Assembly (NCBI GenBank): GCA_963676355.1
Contig: OY781093.1
Coordinates: 2,914,001 to 2,978,000, forward strand
Direction of reading: 5' to 3'
From: JAGLOK01 sp963676355
GTDB taxonomy: Bacteria > Bacillota > Clostridia > Christensenellales > UMGS416
DNA length: 64,000 bases
The notes below the pieces were generated by a model. That model made no database searches. It saw only the letters and a list, made by a program, of their open reading frames with translations, and had not been told where the DNA came from. A program made the translations under genes and the position numbers. Shown here one piece after another: positions 18,932 through 27,375 of this stretch. The first letter of the stretch is position 1. Each line of letters begins with the position of its first letter.

Positions 18932-19860
18932 TCTTCTACCATTTCCTTTGCTGTTTTTGCCACATTTTCAGCAGTTAAGCCATAGTGTTTGAAAACTTCA
19001 GCCGATTCACCAGTCACAGTCTGTTCATCAGGTATACCAAGTATCTTAAGTGGTGTGGGCTCGTTCTGAGATAATACTTCTGCCACAGCTCCGCCTAAAC
19101 CACCTTTTACGCAATGCTCCTCAATGGTTATTATTTTTGCTGTTTCTCTTGCCGCTTTGATTATTGCTTCTTCATCCAGAGGCTTTAATGTATGCATGTC
19201 CAGAACTCTTGCTGACACCCCTTGTTTGCCAAGCAGGATAGCAGCATCAAGTGCTACACGCACAGTTTCGCCGCAACCAATGATAGTAATGTCGTCACCT
19301 TCGTGCAAAGTATTTGCCTTGCCTATTGTAAAAGGAACATCATCAGTTTCATAAACATCCTCTACACCGCCGCGCCCCATTCTCACATAAACAGGTCCAT
19401 CAAAGCTTGCAAGCTGTCGTGTCATCTCACGAGTTTGTCTTGCATCACACGGCAATATCACAGTAAGACCTGCTGTTGCACGCATGACTGCTATATCCTG
19501 TACTGAGTGATGACTTGTGCCCAGCGCACCGTAGCTTACGCCGCCACTAACGCCAATAGCTTTTACATTAGTTCCCGCATATGCCATGTCCACCTTAACT
19601 TGCTCAAAGCTTCTGGCAGATAAAAAACATGCAGGCCCGCAAACAAATGGCTTTAAACCACCAAGTGCTATTCCGGCTGCTGTTCCCACCATGTTTTGCT
19701 CTGCAATTCCAAGCTCCACAAACTGCTCTGGAAGTTCATCTGCATAGTCATTGAGTGTAACAGAGCCCCTTGCATCAGAAGTTAAGACAACTATATCTTT
19801 ATCCTTTTTTGCAAGCTCCAGTATTGTTTCGGTAAATGCTTTTCTGCATGGAGTTTTCAT
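18928..19860 (-). CDS. Transketolase C-terminal subunit (pair 2)
   Basis: A 310-residue half-transketolase. Glu54 in LGIAEQN is the cofactor-activating glutamate. The pyrimidine-binding domain covers about 1-165 and the C-terminal regulatory-like domain about 180-300. It overlaps the kinase gene by four bases and follows its N-terminal partner after one base. Close coupling to a kinase is the arrangement expected for a phosphoketose transketolase such as AptB of the apulose pathway. The general family is certain and the specialised substrate is inference. Confidence 0.9.
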   Translation of the reverse strand: MKTPCRKAFTETILELAKKDKDIVVLTSDARGSVTLNDYADELPEQFVELGIAEQNMVGTAAGIALGGLKPFVCGPACFLSARSFEQVKVDMAYAGTNVKAIGVSGGVSYGALGTSHHSVQDIAVMRATAGLTVILPCDARQTREMTRQLASFDGPVYVRMGRGGVEDVYETDDVPFTIGKANTLHEGDDITIIGCGETVRVALDAAILLGKQGVSARVLDMHTLKPLDEEAIIKAARETAKIITIEEHCVKGGLGGAVAEVLSQNEPTPLKILGIPDEQTVTGESAEVFKHYGLTAENVAKTAKEMVEE

Positions 19861-19861
19861 A

Positions 19862-20698
19862 TCAGCTCAACTCCTTTATCTTTTGTTTTATTTCTGAAAT
19901 AGCCTGAACATACTGCTCATCAGTTGGCACACCATGGTGCCATTTTGCAACATTCTCCATGTACGAGACGCCCTTACCTTTTGTGGTTCTCGCTAAAATC
20001 ATGGTCGGCGCTCCTTTATATGATTTAGCTTCATTAATAGCACATAAAAATGAGTCCATATCATTTCCATCGCACTCTAGCACATGCCATCTGAACGCTT
20101 CCCACTTATCTTTAAGCGGTTCAAGTCCCATTACGTTTTCTGTGTCCCCTGAAATCTGTAGTCTGTTTCGATCAATTATCGCAATCAGATTGTCTAATTT
20201 ATAATGCCCCGCTGCCATGGCTGCTTCATAGATAGAGCCTTCGCCCTGCTCTCCATCACCCATAAGTGTATATACATAAGAGCTTTTATTTTTCATCTTT
20301 GCGGCAATTGCCATTCCTGTAGCAACAGGCAGTCCATGCCCCAAAGCTCCAGTGTTCATTTCGATGCCTGGCACTTTGCGCGTGGGATGCCCTATCAGGC
20401 GCGATTTATACTTACTAAAAGTTTTAAGCTCTTCTTTTGGGAAAAAACCAATGTCAGCAAGTACTGTGTAATAGCCTTCCACGCTGTGTCCTTTGCTTAA
20501 AACAAACATATCGCGGTCTTCCCAGCTAGGATCTTCAGGTTTAACATTCATAGCCTCATAATACAACGCAACAATCATATCGACTGAAGATAGGGAGCCT
20601 CCCGTATGCCCTGTTTTCGCATTGTATATCATCTCAATGATATCAAGCCTGCGCTCGTAGCTCGTTCTTTGTAATTTTTTAATAGTTGAAATATTCAT
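19862..20698 (-). CDS. Transketolase N-terminal subunit (pair 2), first gene of the operon
   Basis: A 278-residue thiamine diphosphate subunit: TGHTGGSLSSVD at 29-40, SKGHSVEGYY at 68-77 and GDGEQGEG at 147-154, followed by DRNRLQ where many transketolases have a metal-binding Asn pair. It opens the 14-gene operon. The ATG at 20698 has no recognisable ribosome site. A good promoter ends only about 11 bases upstream, so the message may be almost leaderless. No convincing in-frame internal start with a ribosome site was seen. Confidence 0.88.
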   Translation of the reverse strand: MNISTIKKLQRTSYERRLDIIEMIYNAKTGHTGGSLSSVDMIVALYYEAMNVKPEDPSWEDRDMFVLSKGHSVEGYYTVLADIGFFPKEELKTFSKYKSRLIGHPTRKVPGIEMNTGALGHGLPVATGMAIAAKMKNKSSYVYTLMGDGEQGEGSIYEAAMAAGHYKLDNLIAIIDRNRLQISGDTENVMGLEPLKDKWEAFRWHVLECDGNDMDSFLCAINEAKSYKGAPTMILARTTKGKGVSYMENVAKWHHGVPTDEQYVQAISEIKQKIKELS

Positions 20699-20709
20699 AA
20701 TTTAACTAA

Positions 20710-20738
20710 ATTATATAACTAAATTTATTTACTGTCTA
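20710..20738 (-). promoter_or_regulatory. Promoter of the 14-gene operon, close to the start codon
   Basis: On the minus strand TAGACA (20738-20733), a 17-base spacer and TATAAT (20715-20710) form a strong sigma-A promoter. Transcription should start near 20702-20704, only about five bases before the ATG at 20698. A 10-base direct repeat TAACTAAATT at 20703-20712 and 20716-20725 straddles the -10 element and could be a regulator site. Confidence 0.6.
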
Positions 20739-20830
20739 TGTTAATTTCTTTATATGTTTATTCAATTTCTTTAGTTTTCGGCTATTTTGAGATGCATTTT
20801 CATTTTGAAGACAAAACCAATTGCACATAA

Positions 20831-20861
20831 AAAGCGCAGTAGCTTAACAGCACTGCGCTTT
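20831..20861 (-). terminator. Terminator after the YhcH-family gene
   Basis: AAAGCGCAGT and ACTGCGCTTT arms with an 11-base loop, followed by a T-run on the minus strand. It separates the YhcH gene from the operon promoter. Confidence 0.85.
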
Positions 20862-20937
20862 CCAATTTTAATTTTCAACGTTATTTCCACAAACTTTTGT
20901 ATATCTTAATTAATCAAGAAATACTTCCGTGGTAGTT

Positions 20938-21399
20938 TCAATCCATCCTAATCTTTACCACCGCTTTTTTAACCGCACACTCAGTGCTCAATTTACAGCA
21001 TGGCATATGAAATTCATTTGGATAAAACACTACAAAATCCCGACTTCTAAGAATACATTCTGTCTCAGATTCTTTCGGAGAATATAGCACACAGTCGTTA
21101 TCTCCATCGTATTCGCTGTGCAAATCCATACGTTCAGCGTCATTATTATAATAGATAGCTTCTTCACCGCTAATTACAATCTGTATATCTGCAAACCTAT
21201 GGTGAGCCTCCATATATCCTTCGCCCTTTGGATGTGTTAGATATTCCTGAATCAACACAAAAACGTCTTCGCCGTCAATCGGGTATTTGCCGACATCCAG
21301 TTTCTCTAAGTTCGCACTTTCAAGAAAATCAAAAGCTTTTTTAAAGTTAGGGTTCATCTGTTTGTAAAGCTTTGCATTTTTCAAGTTATCCAATATCAT
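20938..21399 (-). CDS. YhcH/YjgK/YiaL (EbgC) family protein
   Basis: A 153-residue jelly-roll protein of the DUF386 family. The metal-site signature EAHHRFADIQ (64-73) and the late His131 in PNEFHMP are present. Family members are found with sialic acid, beta-galactosidase (EbgC) and pentose genes; roles proposed include anomerase or epimerase activity on sugars. TAGGAG precedes the ATG at good spacing. It is monocistronic or follows the small membrane protein gene (47-base gap), and is closed by its own terminator. Confidence 0.85.
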   Translation of the reverse strand: MILDNLKNAKLYKQMNPNFKKAFDFLESANLEKLDVGKYPIDGEDVFVLIQEYLTHPKGEGYMEAHHRFADIQIVISGEEAIYYNNDAERMDLHSEYDGDNDCVLYSPKESETECILRSRDFVVFYPNEFHMPCCKLSTECAVKKAVVKIRMD

Positions 21400-21446
21400 A
21401 TTTTTCTCCTATATTAAAGTTTAATATTCTAAATAAAAAAACTGCA

Positions 21447-21725
21447 TCATTGTTCCTGCATCTTTTTCTCTCTTTTGCGGTTAATTGCAAATAAAGCTAT
21501 ATCAAAAGATACCATAACTCCGTTAAGAATATAAAGCACAAGCACAATATCCATGCTATACAAAAGCTTATGGATGGTTCCCGCAACATATCCTATGCCT
21601 ATAACAATCATAAAAAACAGAGATTTTCCTTTTGTAGACTTAGACTTTATGGATTTTATAATAGACAGCGGCCACGCTAGGCCAAAACACAGTAGCATAA
21701 TAGCTTCAAAAACACTTAGATTCAT
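21447..21725 (-). CDS. Small three-helix membrane protein, PQ-loop/SemiSWEET-like
   Basis: A 92-residue protein with three hydrophobic segments (about 5-22, 35-54, 60-80) and a basic C-terminal tail (NRKREKKMQEQ). The first helix ends in LAWPLSIIKSIKSKSTKGKS, where a Pro followed by a basic Lys/Ser-rich loop resembles half-SWEET proteins. An Asn in helix 3 (YILNGV) fits the sugar-pocket residue of that fold. SemiSWEETs dimerise to move small sugars. Length and topology fit, but sequence signals are weak. GGGAG lies upstream of the ATG. Confidence 0.5.
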   Translation of the reverse strand: MNLSVFEAIMLLCFGLAWPLSIIKSIKSKSTKGKSLFFMIVIGIGYVAGTIHKLLYSMDIVLVLYILNGVMVSFDIALFAINRKREKKMQEQ

Positions 21726-21783
21726 TATGTTATTCTCCCGCTTCTCATTTTTCTACATAGTATAATAGCATAATAAAGAAAAA

Positions 21784-21810
21784 AAGACTGCAGATAATTT
21801 CCGAAGTCTT
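21784..21810 (-). terminator. Weak terminator after clpB
   Basis: Six-base arms AAGACT/AGTCTT with a 15-base loop are followed by a T-run on the minus strand just beyond the clpB stop. Confidence 0.55.
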
Positions 21811-21827
21811 ATAAATATTATATGATT

Positions 21828-24419
21828 TTATTTAGACTCAAACATAAGCTCACCATCTTTAGTGCCAACATAAGCCGTTTTGCCATCCATCAAATCTCCT
21901 GAAATAATAAGCTTGCCAAGCTGTGTTTCAAAGTTCTTTTGCAAATACCTTTTTACAGGACGCGCGCCATAAATAGGCGTGTATGATTTATCCGCTATAA
22001 GTCTCTTCGCATCTTCTGAGACATTTAGCTTGATATTTCTGTCCTCCAGCCTGCTTTGAATATCTTCCAAAAGCAAGTCTATTATCTTAACGATATCTTC
22101 CATCTTTAGTGGCTTAAACATTACTGTATCATCAACACGGTTTAAAAACTCTGGTCTAAAGCTATGAGTCAGTTCTTCCATCACTCGATTTTTCACTTCA
22201 GCATCAATCTCACCCTGAGCATTTATTCCGTTTAAAAGATACTCACTTCCTATATTTGATGTCATTATTATAATCGTGTTTTTAAAGTTTACAGTTCTTC
22301 CCTTATTATCTGTAAGCCTTCCATCATCAAGAATCTGCAGGAATATATTAAACGCATCGTGGTGCGCTTTTTCTATCTCGTCAAATAAAATAACGCTATA
22401 TGGTTTTCTGCGAACTGCCTCAGTCAGCTGTCCTCCCTCGTCATATCCAACATATCCCGGAGGAGCTCCAATGAGCCTTGAAACTGCATGCTTTTCCATA
22501 TACTCACTCATGTCAATTCGAATCAAGTTATCCTCGCTGTCAAACATCGCCTCTGCAATCGCTTTTGAAAGCTCCGTTTTTCCGACACCTGTGGGCCCTA
22601 AGAATATAAATGAACCAATTGGTTTTTTCAAATCCTTAAGACCGGAACGTGCGCGGATAACCGCATCGCTTACAGCTTCCACAGCTTCATCCTGCCCAAT
22701 TACTCGTTCATGCAAAATGTCAGAGAGTCCAAGTAGCTTGTTACGCTCTTTTTCCATAAGTTTTGATACAGGAATTCCAGTCCATTTTGAAACAATATCC
22801 GCCACTTCTTCCTCGTCAACTTCTTCTTTTACCAAATCATTTTCAGTGCTTTTGCTTTTTCTCATTTCCTCATCCAGCTGTTTTTGAAGCTCGGGCAGTG
22901 TTCCATATTCAAGCTTAGCAGCATCCTCAAGGTTATATGTACGCTTTGCCTCTTCCATCTGCCTGCGCACCTCCTCTATCTGCTCTTTTAGGTCTTTTTC
23001 ACGATTAATATTTACCTTTTCAAGCTCCCACTGAGCCTTCATTTTGCTAAGCTCTTCGTTAAGATCCGAATGCTCTTTTTCAATGGTTTTAAGACGCGCC
23101 TTTGATGCCTCATCTTTTTCCTTTTTAAGTGCTTGTTTTTCAATCTCAAGCTGCATCACTCGACGTGATATGTCATCTATCTCAGCCGGCATGCTGTCAA
23201 TCTCTGTTCGTATTTTTGCCGCTGCCTCGTCCATTAAATCAATCGCCTTATCCGGCAAAAACCTATCTGAAATGTATCTATCCGAAAGCACTGCGCAAGC
23301 AATAAGAGCTCCGTCAGCGATGCGAACACCGTGATGTATCTCAAAGCGCTCTTTTAATCCTCGTAGTATTGATATCGTGTCCTCCACGGTTGGCTGATCC
23401 ACTATAATTGGCTGAAATCTCCGCTCCAATGCCGCATCCTTTTCAATATATTGCCTATATTCGTCCAGTGTAGTCGCTCCGATGCAGTGAAGCTCGCCTC
23501 GAGCAAGCATGGGCTTAAGCAAGTTGCCCGCGTCCATTGAGCCTTCAGTCTTCCCAGCACCAACGATTGTGTGAAGCTCATCGATAAATAGTATTATCTT
23601 GCCATCGGACTTTTCAATATCATCCAAAACAGCTTTTAAGCGCTCCTCAAACTCTCCTCTGTATTTCGCGCCAGCGATAAGTGCACCCATATCAAGCGCA
23701 TAAATAGTCTTATCTTTCAGCCCCTCAGGAACATCCCCTGCTAAAATACGCTGTGCTAAGCCCTCAACTACCGCAGTTTTTCCTACTCCAGGCTCACCAA
23801 TTAGCACAGGATTATTCTTAGTCCTTCGTGATAATATCCTTATTGCTCGGCGTATCTCCGAATCACGACCTATAACTGGATCAAGCTTGCCGCTTTTTGC
23901 AGCCTCAACTAAGTCACGCCCAAACCTAGCCAGAGAATCGTATGTTGACTCGGGATCTTTTGATGTAATATTTTTATTACTACGCACTTTGTTTAATGCT
24001 TCCATGAACTTTTCATATTCAATTCCATTGCGCAGAAATACCTTCGAAGATATGGTGTTTCGCTCTTTTAAAAGTGCGATATAAATGTGTTCCACTCCAG
24101 AATAGACATCTTTAAAAACTTTCGCCTCACCCATAGCATCAGTTAAGATTTTGTTAAACCTACGCGTCGCATACATCTGGCCTGATACATCTCCCTGCAC
24201 CTTTGGCTGGCGATCAAGCTCTGCTCTTAAATCGCTGACGTAATTTTGAAAATTAACATTCATATATCCAATAAGTTTTGGAATTAGCCCTTCTTCCTGC
24301 TCAAGCAGGGCAAGATGAAGGTGCTCACCATCAAGTTCCTGATGATGCATGCTTATTGTTATCTGCTGTGCCATGCCTATGGCTTCTACAGCTTTGTTTG
24401 TAAACTTATCTAGATTCAT
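21828..24419 (-). CDS. clpB: ClpB disaggregase
   Basis: The 863-residue length is normal for ClpB. The Clp N-domain repeats (1-145) precede the first AAA+ module with Walker A GEPGVGKT (208-215) and FIDELH Walker B. A long coiled-coil M-domain (about 400-530) is the mark of ClpB rather than ClpC. The second AAA+ module has GPTGVGKTE near 605 and a C-terminal D2 domain. It resolves protein aggregates with DnaK/DnaJ after heat stress. It follows a DnaJ-like gene by 14 bases and is probably under the CtsR operator upstream of that gene. Confidence 0.97.
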   Translation of the reverse strand: MNLDKFTNKAVEAIGMAQQITISMHHQELDGEHLHLALLEQEEGLIPKLIGYMNVNFQNYVSDLRAELDRQPKVQGDVSGQMYATRRFNKILTDAMGEAKVFKDVYSGVEHIYIALLKERNTISSKVFLRNGIEYEKFMEALNKVRSNKNITSKDPESTYDSLARFGRDLVEAAKSGKLDPVIGRDSEIRRAIRILSRRTKNNPVLIGEPGVGKTAVVEGLAQRILAGDVPEGLKDKTIYALDMGALIAGAKYRGEFEERLKAVLDDIEKSDGKIILFIDELHTIVGAGKTEGSMDAGNLLKPMLARGELHCIGATTLDEYRQYIEKDAALERRFQPIIVDQPTVEDTISILRGLKERFEIHHGVRIADGALIACAVLSDRYISDRFLPDKAIDLMDEAAAKIRTEIDSMPAEIDDISRRVMQLEIEKQALKKEKDEASKARLKTIEKEHSDLNEELSKMKAQWELEKVNINREKDLKEQIEEVRRQMEEAKRTYNLEDAAKLEYGTLPELQKQLDEEMRKSKSTENDLVKEEVDEEEVADIVSKWTGIPVSKLMEKERNKLLGLSDILHERVIGQDEAVEAVSDAVIRARSGLKDLKKPIGSFIFLGPTGVGKTELSKAIAEAMFDSEDNLIRIDMSEYMEKHAVSRLIGAPPGYVGYDEGGQLTEAVRRKPYSVILFDEIEKAHHDAFNIFLQILDDGRLTDNKGRTVNFKNTIIIMTSNIGSEYLLNGINAQGEIDAEVKNRVMEELTHSFRPEFLNRVDDTVMFKPLKMEDIVKIIDLLLEDIQSRLEDRNIKLNVSEDAKRLIADKSYTPIYGARPVKRYLQKNFETQLGKLIISGDLMDGKTAYVGTKDGELMFESK

Positions 24420-24433
24420 ATTTACACTCCTTA

Positions 24434-25375
24434 TTATCTTACCTCATCTCTCATCTTCTCAAAAAGCTTTCTCATTTTAGGCGTTACAGTGACTGGATTT
24501 ACAATCGTGATTTCTATTATCATGTCTCCAGCGTTGCTATTTCGCTCCCTATATCCCTTGCCCGAAACTCTTATCTTCTTGCCTGTTTGCGTTTTAGCCG
24601 GTATTGTAACTTTTATCTTCCCATCAAGCGTTTTTACATCCGCTTTAGTGCCAAGTGCTGCATCCCAAGGAAATATATTGAGTTTAGTGTGAATGTTCTT
24701 GCCCCGCTTTGTAAAATTATCGCTTGAAGCAAATTTCACCTTCATATAAAGATCGCCCTTCGCTCCACCACCAGCACCAGCATTGCCTTGGTTTTTAAGT
24801 CGGATTTTCTCACCTTCTTTAACTCCCTTTGGTATAGTGAAGTTGAAGTTTTTAATTCCCGTGTCAGTTCGAAGGGATACTTTCTTGCTGGCACCTTTGT
24901 GGCCTTCTTCCGGCGTAATTTCTATAATAGCTTCAATGTCATCGCCTTTATGAGGTTTCGAATAAGAGCTGTATTCATTGTTATTCCCGCCTCCTCTAAA
25001 GGCTCTAAATATATCACCTAAGTCAAAGTTGTCATCCGAGAAAAATGTATTGAAAAAATCGCTTCTTGCATCTCCTCCATTATGGTATTCATATCTTACG
25101 TTGTCCGAAGAAAACCCATATTTGCTAGGATCAAAGTCATATCCGCCAGAAAAATTAGTCTGATTTCCAAACGTATCATACTTTTTTCTTTTTTCAGCAT
25201 CGCCTAACACTTCATAGGCTTCGCTTACTTCCTTGAACTTGTCTTCTGCTATTTTATCTCCCTGATTTTTATCAGGATGATACTTTTTCACAAGCGTTCT
25301 ATATGCTTTTTTAATTTCCGCCTCGCTTGCATCTTTTTTGACTCCCAAGGTTTTATAATAATCCTTATATTGCAT
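24434..25375 (-). CDS. DnaJ-like co-chaperone (CbpA type)
   Basis: This 313-residue protein has an N-terminal J domain (4-68) with HPD at 33-35, a linker rich in Gly, Asn and Ser (70-140), and two C-terminal substrate-binding beta domains (about 145-310). The cysteine-rich zinc finger of true DnaJ is absent, so it belongs to the CbpA class. It should stimulate the ATPase of DnaK and hand clients to ClpB, whose gene follows in the same operon. The first gene of a heat-shock unit, with a CtsR box about 35 bases upstream of the ATG. Confidence 0.92.
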   Translation of the reverse strand: MQYKDYYKTLGVKKDASEAEIKKAYRTLVKKYHPDKNQGDKIAEDKFKEVSEAYEVLGDAEKRKKYDTFGNQTNFSGGYDFDPSKYGFSSDNVRYEYHNGGDARSDFFNTFFSDDNFDLGDIFRAFRGGGNNNEYSSYSKPHKGDDIEAIIEITPEEGHKGASKKVSLRTDTGIKNFNFTIPKGVKEGEKIRLKNQGNAGAGGGAKGDLYMKVKFASSDNFTKRGKNIHTKLNIFPWDAALGTKADVKTLDGKIKVTIPAKTQTGKKIRVSGKGYRERNSNAGDMIIEITIVNPVTVTPKMRKLFEKMRDEVR

Positions 25376-25409
25376 AGATTCCCTCGTTTCTGATATATGA
25401 ATAATATAT

Positions 25410-25426
25410 TTTGACTTTCTTTGACC
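25410..25426 (-). promoter_or_regulatory. CtsR operator
   Basis: On the minus strand GGTCAAA-GAA-AGTCAAA is the tandem heptad with three-base spacing that defines CtsR sites in Firmicutes. It lies upstream of the dnaJ-like/clpB operon and should repress it until heat inactivates CtsR. The ctsR gene itself is not in the window. Confidence 0.88.
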
Positions 25427-25489
25427 TTTAATCTTATTTTACACGATTTCAAGTGAAATTTCAATAGTTAATTCGTTTATGAAAAACAA

Positions 25490-25515
25490 AAAAGGCACTG
25501 AATTCAGTGCCTTTT
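25490..25515. terminator. Perfectly palindromic terminator
   Basis: A 26-base perfect palindrome with AAAAGGCACTG arms lies just past the NlpC/P60 stop. It has a T-run in the minus direction and ends that gene. Confidence 0.9.
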
Positions 25516-25524
25516 AAATATTCT

Positions 25525-27246
25525 TCAGTCAAAATAGCGTTTTGCGCATATCCACTTTCTGTTCCAATAACTGGACGATTCAAAGTTTGCAATTCGTATC
25601 GTATTGCTTGATGATGATGAGTCAATCATCTTGCCATCTCCAATAGCTATCGCTACATGCCCTTGGAAACAAAGAATATCTCCGGGTTTAACATCACTCA
25701 TGGAGCTTATAGTGGTATATGAGCTTTTTGCCCAAGCAGCTGATGTCATATATCCAATACCATTTCCCGTAGCATTAAGACTGTGGTATACAAATCCCGA
25801 GCAATCCATTCCCGGAGGTGCTTTTCCGCCCCATACATATGTATATCCTTTATTCATGCATGATTTTGCGTATTTCACAAAATCCGCAGCAGAATTCGCA
25901 TCATATGAAGCGCTTGAACCTCCGCTTCCGCCGCTACTCGAGCTCCCACCCGAGCCACTTGATGGCGGTTTGTAGTTACTCGCGGGTTTTGCATCTCCGT
26001 TGAACAATACCTGCGTGGTGTTATATCCCACTATCCCATCCTGTGAAAGTTTGTTTCTGCCCTGAAATACTCTTATGGCATAATCGGTATCTTCATCAAG
26101 CTTTTTGCTGGTATTGTCATCATCCAAATACCCAAGCTCTATCAGTCTTTTTTTAATTGTATATATATCAAATCCGTAGTCACCCTTTCGGACAAGATAC
26201 TGTTTAGCTTCATCCGAAAATAGCAAAGTAAGCGTTTCGTAACCTGCCACGCCATCAACCATTAGTCCATGTCCACGCTGAAAAAGCTGCATTGCATAAA
26301 AAGTCATTTCTCCATACAAAGTGGTGGGCTCATCTGCATCCATATAGTGCAAATCCATAAGCCTCTCCTGAATCATTGCCACTTCATCTAAGCTGTCTCC
26401 CTTATGAATTAAAATATCTTTCCCGAAAACAGCGTTCGCTGTGTCCATAGTAACTTGAGGAACTGGTGTTGTTTGGATCATCGGACTAGGTGAAACAGCA
26501 GGACTTGCTTCAATTGTAGTATCAGCGCCAAGCGTAGTCATTTCATTAACATCCGTAGAAACTATTGGCTCATCACCACAAAAAATACTCGCCTCAGATG
26601 CAGGCGGTTCGTTTTTTTCTATCGGATTGATTTCACTCAAAAAATCTTTTGTCTTAGCATTAAATTGCATCTCATAGAGATCATTATAGTATTTAAAGCT
26701 TTCGCTTGCTGAAATTGGTTCAGTTTTTTCGGCAGCATCTTTTGAAAAAACAAAGTCTTTTAAGTCAGCTTTATTAGAGAAAATATTTTTAACAGCAACC
26801 ACAACAACTACTATAACGCCCACGATAACTACAAGCGCAGCTGCACTTTGAAGTAGCTTAATTGCTGCTGATTTTTTCGGCTTATACTTATTTTTTACAG
26901 TTACAGTATTTTGCGGTGTCTTAGCTGAATATGGGCTGGCTGTTGCCGGCTTTTTGTGGCTTTTATATTTCGGAATTTCATTCTTAGGCTTGATATCAGC
27001 TTTGATTTTCCTTCTCAATTCATGCTGTGACGCGCTAGCGTTTAGCTGATCTTCAAGTCTTTTAACAAATGAAGAAAAGGTTTCGTTATCACCTTTCTTG
27101 TTAAAGGATGTAAAAACCTTTTTAAGCCCAAAAAAAAGTATTCCAAAAGCTATTATTAAAACAGTACCTATGCGTGATAATGTTTTAAACAATATTTCAA
27201 AAAATGATTCATTGCTTTTTTGGTTGTTTGTATTGTTCTTTTGCAT
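25525..27246 (-). CDS. Membrane-anchored NlpC/P60 peptidoglycan hydrolase with two PG-binding domains
   Basis: A 573-residue wall enzyme. Two hydrophobic segments lie at 16-40 and 129-154, with a basic cytoplasmic-like stretch between. A Ser/Thr/Pro-rich region (220-280) leads to two peptidoglycan-binding repeats (about 285-355 and 357-425, ending DGVAGYETL and DGIVGYNTT). A Gly/Ser linker precedes the NlpC/P60 domain (450-573) with catalytic Cys482 (MDCSGFVYH) and His530 (QGHVAIAIGDG). It should cleave stem peptides (D,L-endopeptidase). The two-membrane-segment N-terminus is unusual for secreted NlpC enzymes. It is a single-gene unit. Confidence 0.9.
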   Translation of the reverse strand: MQKNNTNNQKSNESFFEILFKTLSRIGTVLIIAFGILFFGLKKVFTSFNKKGDNETFSSFVKRLEDQLNASASQHELRRKIKADIKPKNEIPKYKSHKKPATASPYSAKTPQNTVTVKNKYKPKKSAAIKLLQSAAALVVIVGVIVVVVVAVKNIFSNKADLKDFVFSKDAAEKTEPISASESFKYYNDLYEMQFNAKTKDFLSEINPIEKNEPPASEASIFCGDEPIVSTDVNEMTTLGADTTIEASPAVSPSPMIQTTPVPQVTMDTANAVFGKDILIHKGDSLDEVAMIQERLMDLHYMDADEPTTLYGEMTFYAMQLFQRGHGLMVDGVAGYETLTLLFSDEAKQYLVRKGDYGFDIYTIKKRLIELGYLDDDNTSKKLDEDTDYAIRVFQGRNKLSQDGIVGYNTTQVLFNGDAKPASNYKPPSSGSGGSSSSGGSGGSSASYDANSAADFVKYAKSCMNKGYTYVWGGKAPPGMDCSGFVYHSLNATGNGIGYMTSAAWAKSSYTTISSMSDVKPGDILCFQGHVAIAIGDGKMIDSSSSSNTIRIANFESSSYWNRKWICAKRYFD

Positions 27247-27314
27247 TCTAGAATTATACTATACTTTGTTTCATATTACAATTATATTATTTAATATTTA
27301 CTTTTGTGTTACGA

Positions 27315-27375
27315 GGTGAGTTAATTTCACTTCAAGCCTTGTCTATACTTATGCTTTATTATTAAGCATCTCACC
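27315..27375. repeat. Nested inverted repeats in the 27247-27458 gap
   Basis: GGTGAG (27315-27320) pairs with CTCACC (27370-27375) around an inner hairpin ATGCTT/AAGCAT (27351-27369). It may be a weak terminator for the GH65 gene or a regulatory cruciform. No gene is seen in this gap. Confidence 0.35.

Noticed and set aside
22276..22887. Plus-strand open frame of 203 codons
   Set aside because: Antisense to clpB; serine- and leucine-rich shadow of the opposite codons.
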